Source of the DNA: Poronia punctata
Lineage: Eukaryota > Ascomycota > Sordariomycetes > Xylariales > Xylariaceae
Length of the DNA: 50,219 nt
Direction: 5' to 3'
NCBI GenBank assembly: GCA_022579005.1
Contig: MU401701.1
Coordinates: 1-50,219, forward strand
In this document: piece after piece, positions 48,855-50,219 of the stretch
Layout: each line of letters begins with the position of its first letter
Numbering within the stretch: position 1 is the first letter of the stretch
Made by a program: the position numbers and the translations under genes
The notes under the pieces: model-generated
Databases searched by the model: none
What the model saw: the letters and a program-made list of their open reading frames with translations, nothing else
What the model was told of the DNA's origin: nothing

Positions 48855-49700
48855 TTTGTTGATTATGTGAAGTCTGGCGGGGGGTTACGAGTCTGATGGT
48901 GGCGATGGCTTGTCAGAACCAAGTTACGTTCGTGTGTACGGGTGTATAGGAATACGAGAAGTCCGCTAACTTGTGAAAAGGGTAAACAAAGGTCTTCATC
49001 CACACCAGAAATATTCGAGTTTGAAAAGGAGTAAGTAGTATAGTTTTCTTCTACTTCGACTACGATAGCACTTTTTATCCTCAACGAAGGAGGGGCAGGA
49101 GGGAGAAAGTTCCAGTTACCAAAGGGCTTATCAGTCCCAATCGCTTGTACGTAAACGCAAAAAAAAAAGACTCAGCCCTTTTTTTATCTCCTATTCTGTT
49201 TTGGACCTTTCTCCCTCGATATCCATCGTTGCGTCTTCGGAGCTGCCCTACTTACTCGTTACATTGTCAACCTGGTGGCGCCTTCTACTTACACGAGTGA
49301 CGATGGAGGGGCATGAAAAGAGGTCGCGACTGCGAAACTTATGTCGTAATGGGGTCTGGGTAGCTTCCTTTCCCCTCTCCCCACACTGGTTTGGAGCTAC
49401 TGCCCCCTGTCCCCCTGGGATAACCCACGTCCCATGTGCACCAGGAAATTTGGATTTAACCGTTTCATTTACCCGCGCCAATGGCGTCTCGTCATAAACT
49501 CCCAGTTCGCGCACCTGGTTGTGGGATGTGGGGAGTCTGGAACTTGAGTGTGAAAATGTAGTACAAAAGTAGGACGGCGGCTGACTTGAAAATCTTCTTG
49601 CTTTGAGACTACCAGGCGGATGAACTATAATCATAAGAGGGGCAAAGGGAAACGGAGAAGAGAACTACATGGCTGCCGAGTACCGTACCAGGCCCTGCTA
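48855..49700. other. Intergenic region upstream of xylitol dehydrogenase
   Basis: Promoter region of the xylitol dehydrogenase gene on the minus strand, then ordinary sequence. Frames of up to 128 codons here overlap each other on both strands and show no protein-like features. Confidence 0.4.
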
Positions 49701-50219
49701 GATCTTTTAAACTGTAAATCCATTGTAAATGAATAGTTGAGAATTGAAAACGTTTTAGGCAAAGATAACCTTGGAACGACGGTTTGCTGCAAATTACGTT
49801 TAAGAGCAATTAAGCATAAAAAAAAAGATAAACGCTTAAGATTGAAAACGCTTAAGATTGAAAACGTTTTCAAGGCTTGAAAACGTTTAATAGAAGTACC
49901 TTTACATATTAAAAAGTAAGTCTAGGTACCTATATAAGTACCTACTTTTACTTAATACTTAAAAACAAATGTCTTTTTTTTTTTATGTTAGCACACATGA
50001 GAATTGAACTGCAATACTTTATTATAACTATATACGTCTATCTAATTACACTATGTAGGAGGTATCCTCATTTGCAGCTTCTATTACAATTGATATGGTC
50101 ATGTAAGGCCGTCGCGACTTCCGCTTGGTGTTTGTAAAAGGGGGGGGGGGGGGGGGGGGGGGGGGCGGGTACAAAAAAAAAAAAAAGGAATGGGAAAGTG
50201 AACAAAAGAAAAAAAAGGA
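49701..50219. repeat. AT-rich tract with palindromes and G26 run, right edge
   Basis: Composition turns AT-rich from about 49700. A 16-bp direct repeat (CGCTTAAGATTGAAAA, at 49833 and 49849) leads into a perfect 16-bp palindrome TTGAAAACGTTTTCAA at 49858-49873, followed by another GCTTGAAAACGTTT. At 50140-50165 there are 26 consecutive G. The stretch resembles the edge of another degraded repeat block, but too little is in view to classify it. Confidence 0.5.
50140..50165. repeat. Homopolymer run of 26 G
   Basis: Twenty-six consecutive G, then CGGGT and a run of A. Such a run can form a quadruplex and is also a typical place for sequencing length errors. Confidence 0.9.

Overview
The window reads as nuclear DNA of a filamentous ascomycete (Pezizomycotina, most likely a Sordariomycete; the class is inferred from gene style, not measured). 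Short introns of about 50-160 bp have GT..AG ends and CTRAY-like branch sites. Introns are few, genes are compact and lie on both strands, and a long AT-rich block carries the C-to-T and G-to-A signature of repeat-induced point mutation (RIP).

Layout. 1-10.93 kb is an extremely AT-rich, gene-free RIP block. Inside it lies a recognisable dead Ty3/gypsy LTR retrotransposon (about 1478-8298, + strand). It has two LTRs of about 257 bp and RIP-scarred relics, in order, of a gag zinc knuckle, reverse transcriptase, RNase H and the integrase zinc finger. 10.93-12.58 kb is ordinary-composition DNA without a convincing gene. From 12.58 kb to 48.85 kb there is a normal gene-bearing arm. In order it holds: an inner-kinetochore CENP-U/Ame1-like protein (-), the HDEL receptor Erd2 (+), a Myb/SANT-like gene with an in-frame stop (+), two tandem tRNA-Trp genes (+), a secreted GH76 alpha-1,6-mannanase-like enzyme (-), an orphan membrane-protein fragment (-), mitochondrial adenylate kinase (-), Tim10 (-), mitochondrial lysyl-tRNA synthetase (+), an F-box-like protein with a Cys4 motif (-), an unknown 133-aa protein (-), a D-2-hydroxyacid dehydrogenase (+), a protein with a dsRBD-like domain and an Arg/Ser tail (+), a type-2 3-hydroxyacyl-CoA dehydrogenase-like SDR (-), a Rab4/Ypt4-like GTPase (+), an intracellular GH2 beta-mannosidase (+) and an NAD-dependent xylitol dehydrogenase (-). 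The last 0.5 kb turns AT-rich again, with palindromes and a 26-G tract.

Exon structures were built by hand from splice consensus, reading frame and remembered family sequence; nearly all close in frame. The genes do not form one pathway. Loose themes are carbohydrate use (GH76, GH2 beta-mannosidase, xylitol dehydrogenase), mitochondrial function (adenylate kinase, Tim10, mt-LysRS and probably the SDR are near one another) and secretory traffic (Erd2, Rab4-like). I see no secondary-metabolite backbone gene, no CRISPR array and no clearly new multi-gene system. The most notable items are the RIP-scarred retroelement, the nonsense codon in the Myb-like gene, the shared anticodon-stem mismatch in the tRNA-Trp pair, and the uncharacterised F-box/Cys4 and dsRBD/RS proteins.
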